From the NCBI RefSeq assembly GCF_036370855.1, contig NC_088103.1, positions 9,735,404 to 9,799,403 on the forward strand: a DNA stretch of 64,000 nucleotides, written 5' to 3'. This document shows, one piece after another, positions 61,346 to 64,000 of the stretch (within the stretch, counting starts at the first letter, position 1; each line of letters starts with the position of its first letter). The position numbers were made by a program, and so were the translations under genes. The stretch comes from Dromaius novaehollandiae (lineage: Eukaryota; Chordata; Aves; Casuariiformes; Dromaiidae). Under the pieces are notes generated by a model, which was not told the DNA's origin, searched no databases, and saw nothing but the letters and a program-made list of their open reading frames with translations.

Positions 61346-62799
61346 TCCTCATCCGTACGAGGAGAGCAGCCTCTGGCTGGACAGACGGTGAGTCTCAGCC
61401 CAAAGTAAGACCCGCTCACTGCCACCCTGAGGTGCAAAGTTCCAGTGGAAAAATCATCCCCAGCGCAAAAAGGCATCCTTTCCGCTGTTTTAAGTGTCTG
61501 CCTTCTGAATTTCAATCAAGCCACCAGCCCTGTGTGTTCTCATACTGTGAGACAGGGGAAACACCTTCTCAGGACCATTAGTTATTTCGATTCTCTATTA
61601 TCGCCCTCTTATTCAGCTTCTTTCTCAAACTGCCAGTCTCTGACCCATTAATCTCTCCCTGTCTCTGCTCATCCCTATTACTTGTCTCTGAACCTCTTGT
61701 GTTCCTGCTATGTCTTTTCTCAGATTAAAAATACAGCCATATATTATATACACTCTGAGGAGTTAGGGGAATTTGATGAGTGGGTTCTTTCAAAGTGAAA
61801 ACATTCAGGACTAAGCTGGCTGCCGTTTTCTGGAGGAGTTCATTTTGATGCACTGCTAGACACATACTAAAGTGTTTTGAAATGACACATCCACAGCGGA
61901 CTAGAGATCCACAGCTAGACCACATACAAAGGAATAAAGCCACTTCTGGCTTTTGCTTTAGATTGAATTTCTATAGATTCCAGCCTTCTGCCCAATTGTC
62001 ATGGTTATCTGTAAGTTTTCTTTGCTCTAAGGAGATCGTCACTGATAAATGAGCAAATTGCTGGATGGTTGAAAAATGTGCACTCTACATCCTCTGTAAT
62101 TTGTACTGCCACACAACTGTTTGTGGAGGTGAAATACAATCAAGGTATACAGACCAGAAGGCTCCAATTTAATCTCTGCAAACACCAAAGAGTCAAAATT
62201 TTCTCTTGTTATTTTTTTCAATGCCGCTGGAGCCCCATCCCATCATGCTCAGACAAAATCTTCAAGTAATTCCGTAGCTTTGCACTTTTTATGTTTCCTT
62301 TCTGAGGATGAAACTGCCTCCCTGTCCCGAGGGTCAGCAAATGTCTCGCGCCTCTAAATCCAATTAAGACCTGTTCTCCTGGCCGGGGGGATTAGCAGCA
62401 ATGGCCAAGAATAGTTTAACTGGCATCTGATTTAGCTAGCAGTCCTGGGCCCTTTTCCTGAGACGAACACTTTGCCAAAGTTTTCTATCTTTTCATCCAC
62501 TCACACCTGCACCGTGGCACTGCTCTCTCTAATTCAAGGCCACGAGACCTCAGCTTGTCCCTGCTGCATTTGCCTCCTGGTTAGGGGCCTGCCCAGGGCT
62601 GTGGTTTTCGCTCGGCAGGGTTTCCGAAGGCATCTAATTCAGTTCAAGCCTGACACGTGGCATGGCCTTGTGAGCCAGCGTTACGTGTCCCGAGCACATC
62701 TCCTTCACCAGGAGGCCTGCCTTCACCATCCAGCCTGCAGAGCTGCAGAGGAGTCCACTCCGTAGCAGGTGTGAGAGTGCAGATCTGCATAATTCTGCA
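61346..62799. other. Non-coding stretch
   Basis: No gene. Around 62345-62430 there is a homeodomain-like CCAATTAAGACC word in a mixed block. A 97-codon plus frame (62472-62765) has no recognisable domain. Confidence 0.5.
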
Positions 62800-62905
62800 T
62801 TTTACTTGTTTCTGGCTGTTTTAATGTGCTGCAATTAACTAGCGAGCCATGTTTTCTTTATGACCATTTGTAATGCTGATTGTTTGCCATATATATACTT
62901 GGGCC
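62800..62905. promoter_or_regulatory. Putative conserved non-coding element
   Basis: Contains TGCTGCAATTAACTAGCGAG, TCTTTATGACC, TTTGTAATGCTGATTG and CCATATATATACTTGG, an SRF/MEF2-like CC(A/T)-rich box. AT-rich, unique and non-coding. Confidence 0.35.
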
Positions 62906-63422
62906 TGAGCCAGAGAGGAGAACAGTCTGGAAACCAGCTGGTACATGAGGCTGGTCAGAGGACTGGACTCATGCACAGATTATTTCGTGATGATTTATTC
63001 TGATTCAGAGCCCTGAAGAAGTGAAGGTTTGATCTTTACTAGCCTGGAATATGAATCCCTAAAAAATAAAAAAATTTAAAAGAAGACTCAACTCCCTGAT
63101 TCAAATGTTTGGCTACTTCTTCAGGACCAGTTTTCACTGGAAAACTAGTCAACAATTATGCAGCATGTGAGTAGGAGGCTTCATATTGGATGGTGCTCTA
63201 CAGGAGATTCAGATTTTTGGGTGGCTGCACCCAACTGTCAGCTAAGGAACAATTCACTGCTAAGTTATGATTAAGTTAACTGACAGTTGCCAGTTGAGGA
63301 ATGACTTTCAGGCCAAGGAATGTAAGAATCTGCTCTCAGAAAATTTGCGATGAAAAATAAAAAGTGCTCCAAGTTGTATTGCAACATCCGCAGAGCGCAG
63401 CTAACAGAGGCAGCCAACAGAC
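62906..63422. other. Non-coding stretch before CR1-like element
   Basis: No gene. An A-rich patch lies at 63060-63081. The boundary with the CR1-like 5' region is not clear and may lie anywhere from about 63380 on. Confidence 0.45.
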
Positions 63423-63715
63423 GCAGCAGTTTGCGCAGCGGTGTCCGGGCTCTGCTGAGAACTTCTGAGAACCTGGTTGGAGGCTGTGGGGACTTTCTGG
63501 GGACCCTCTGAGGGACTAGAGGGTGCTTGCTGCTGACAGGTAAGGAGAGCTAGGTCACAGGAGGCCCGAACTTCTCCTGGGAAGCTCTAGCAAGGTGTAG
63601 CTGCTGCTAATGAGCTCTGCTGCTTGCCTGGATCAGAGGGAGCTGGGCCTTTATTCCAGCTGACCCTTGATTAGGGTGGGTCAAGCACCATGTTAGCCAG
63701 TGCTAGGGAGAGGCC

Positions 63716-63723
63716 TATAAAAG
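63716..63723 (+). promoter_or_regulatory. TATA-like box in CR1-like 5' region
   Basis: TATAAAAG lies 14 bases upstream of the candidate ATG at 63737. If used, transcription would begin within the open frame, so it more likely serves a start codon further down (63848) or is coincidental. Confidence 0.35.
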
Positions 63724-63736
63724 AGTCAGGCTTAGC

Positions 63737-64000
63737 ATGGAGTCAGAAGGTGCAGCAGTTTGCGTAGCAGGGTGCAAGGGAGGGGTCCTTGTCTCCATTC
63801 ATAGTAGCTGTTGCAGGCTTCCACACAGATGGACCTTTTGGCAGCAGATGCAGGTCTCGGGCTGCAGGGAGTTCCTGGGGCCTCTCTGTGAGACTGCGGC
63901 TGACAGTCAACTCTTCTGCAGAAGGTGTGCTGTTGTTGATGAGTTGTGTCACCAGATAAAGGAGTTATGGGAGGCAGTCAGCAGGCTGTGCAGCACCCAA
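63737..64000 (+). CDS. CR1-like ORF1 protein, N-terminal part (partial)
   Basis: An open frame of 88 codons runs from ATG 63737 to the last base of the window without a stop; its 3' end is outside. A second in-frame ATG is at 63848. The product has many cysteines: CVAGC near residues 9-13, a CC pair near 25-26, an FCRRC motif near 61-65 and single cysteines between them. An amphipathic segment VVDELCHQIKELWEAVSRL follows. CR1 ORF1 proteins are RNA-binding retrotransposition factors with zinc-knuckle-like cysteines and coiled-coil heptads; that is family knowledge. Assignment rests on the VDEL...VSRL resemblance and on the promoter-like region upstream. The uninterrupted frame suggests a fairly young copy, or chance over a short length. 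Confidence 0.5.
   Translation, partial: MESEGAAVCVAGCKGGVLVSIHSSCCRLPHRWTFWQQMQVSGCREFLGPLCETAADSQLFCRRCAVVDELCHQIKELWEAVSRLCSTQ

Larger units (their letters stand above)
63423..64000 (+). mobile_element. CR1-like LINE, 5' region, cut by window edge
   Basis: This segment looks like the 5' untranslated region and ORF1 start of a sauropsid CR1-type LINE. It contains the 19-base word GCAGCAGTTTGCGYAGCRG twice (63423 and 63752, 329 bases apart), a TATA-like TATAAAAG (63716-63723), and an open frame whose product has a cysteine-rich part followed by VDELCHQIKELWEAVSRLCS, like the VDDLL...EVSRLRS heptad segment I recall from bird CR1 ORF1-type proteins. Most CR1 copies are 5'-truncated, so a preserved 5' end is uncommon. 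The left edge is approximate. An LTR-type promoter is an alternative reading of the TATA-bearing part. Confidence 0.6.

Noticed and set aside
1..64000. Prokaryotic-type systems (operons, CRISPR, phage, integrons)
   Set aside because: No long tightly packed ORFs, no regular spacer-repeat arrays; CR1 LINEs and CpG depletion show vertebrate DNA.

Overview
The window looks like nuclear DNA of a sauropsid vertebrate, most likely a bird. The recognisable transposons are almost all chicken-repeat-1 (CR1) LINE fragments of several ages, and there are no Alu, B-element or L1 copies. Recognised interspersed repeats cover only about 3-4% of the sequence by hand estimate, and microsatellites are short. 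A crocodilian or turtle is possible but would normally carry more repeats. The species cannot be named from this sequence alone.

Layout: I find no convincing host protein-coding exon, rRNA, tRNA or CRISPR array in 64 kb. All complete reading frames are short (the longest under 190 codons), are densely overlapped by equally long frames on other strands and frames, and resemble no protein family I know. The window is best read as intergenic DNA or the inside of a very large intron. Its main content is: (1) a CR1 3' half with decayed reverse transcriptase at 12.0-13.1 kb; (2) smaller CR1 3'-end fragments on the minus strand at 30.5, 46.8, 51.0 and 61.3 kb, plus an older LINE tail at 45.9 kb; (3) the 5' end of a CR1-like element entering at about 63.4 kb, with a TATA-like box and an open, cysteine-rich ORF1-like frame (63737 to the right edge); (4) two CpG-rich islands at 44.8-45.1 and 57.0-57.4 kb that could mark promoters; (5) several AT-rich, homeodomain-site-rich blocks at 7.2, 8.1, 9.2-9.7, 14.5-14.9, 24.0, 26.3, 27.2, 54.3, 58.9 and 62.8 kb that look like conserved non-coding enhancers; and (6) small structural oddities, including a 16-bp perfect inverted repeat built from nuclear-receptor half sites, a degenerate GT-rich tandem array, and a 31-bp tandem duplication.

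How the parts relate: sparse repeats, many homeobox-type motif clusters and no exons fit the regulatory landscape of a developmental gene lying outside the window. That is inference; only a multi-species alignment would show which blocks are constrained. I see no undescribed multi-gene system. The most concrete find is the 5'-preserved CR1-like element with an open ORF1-like frame at the right edge.
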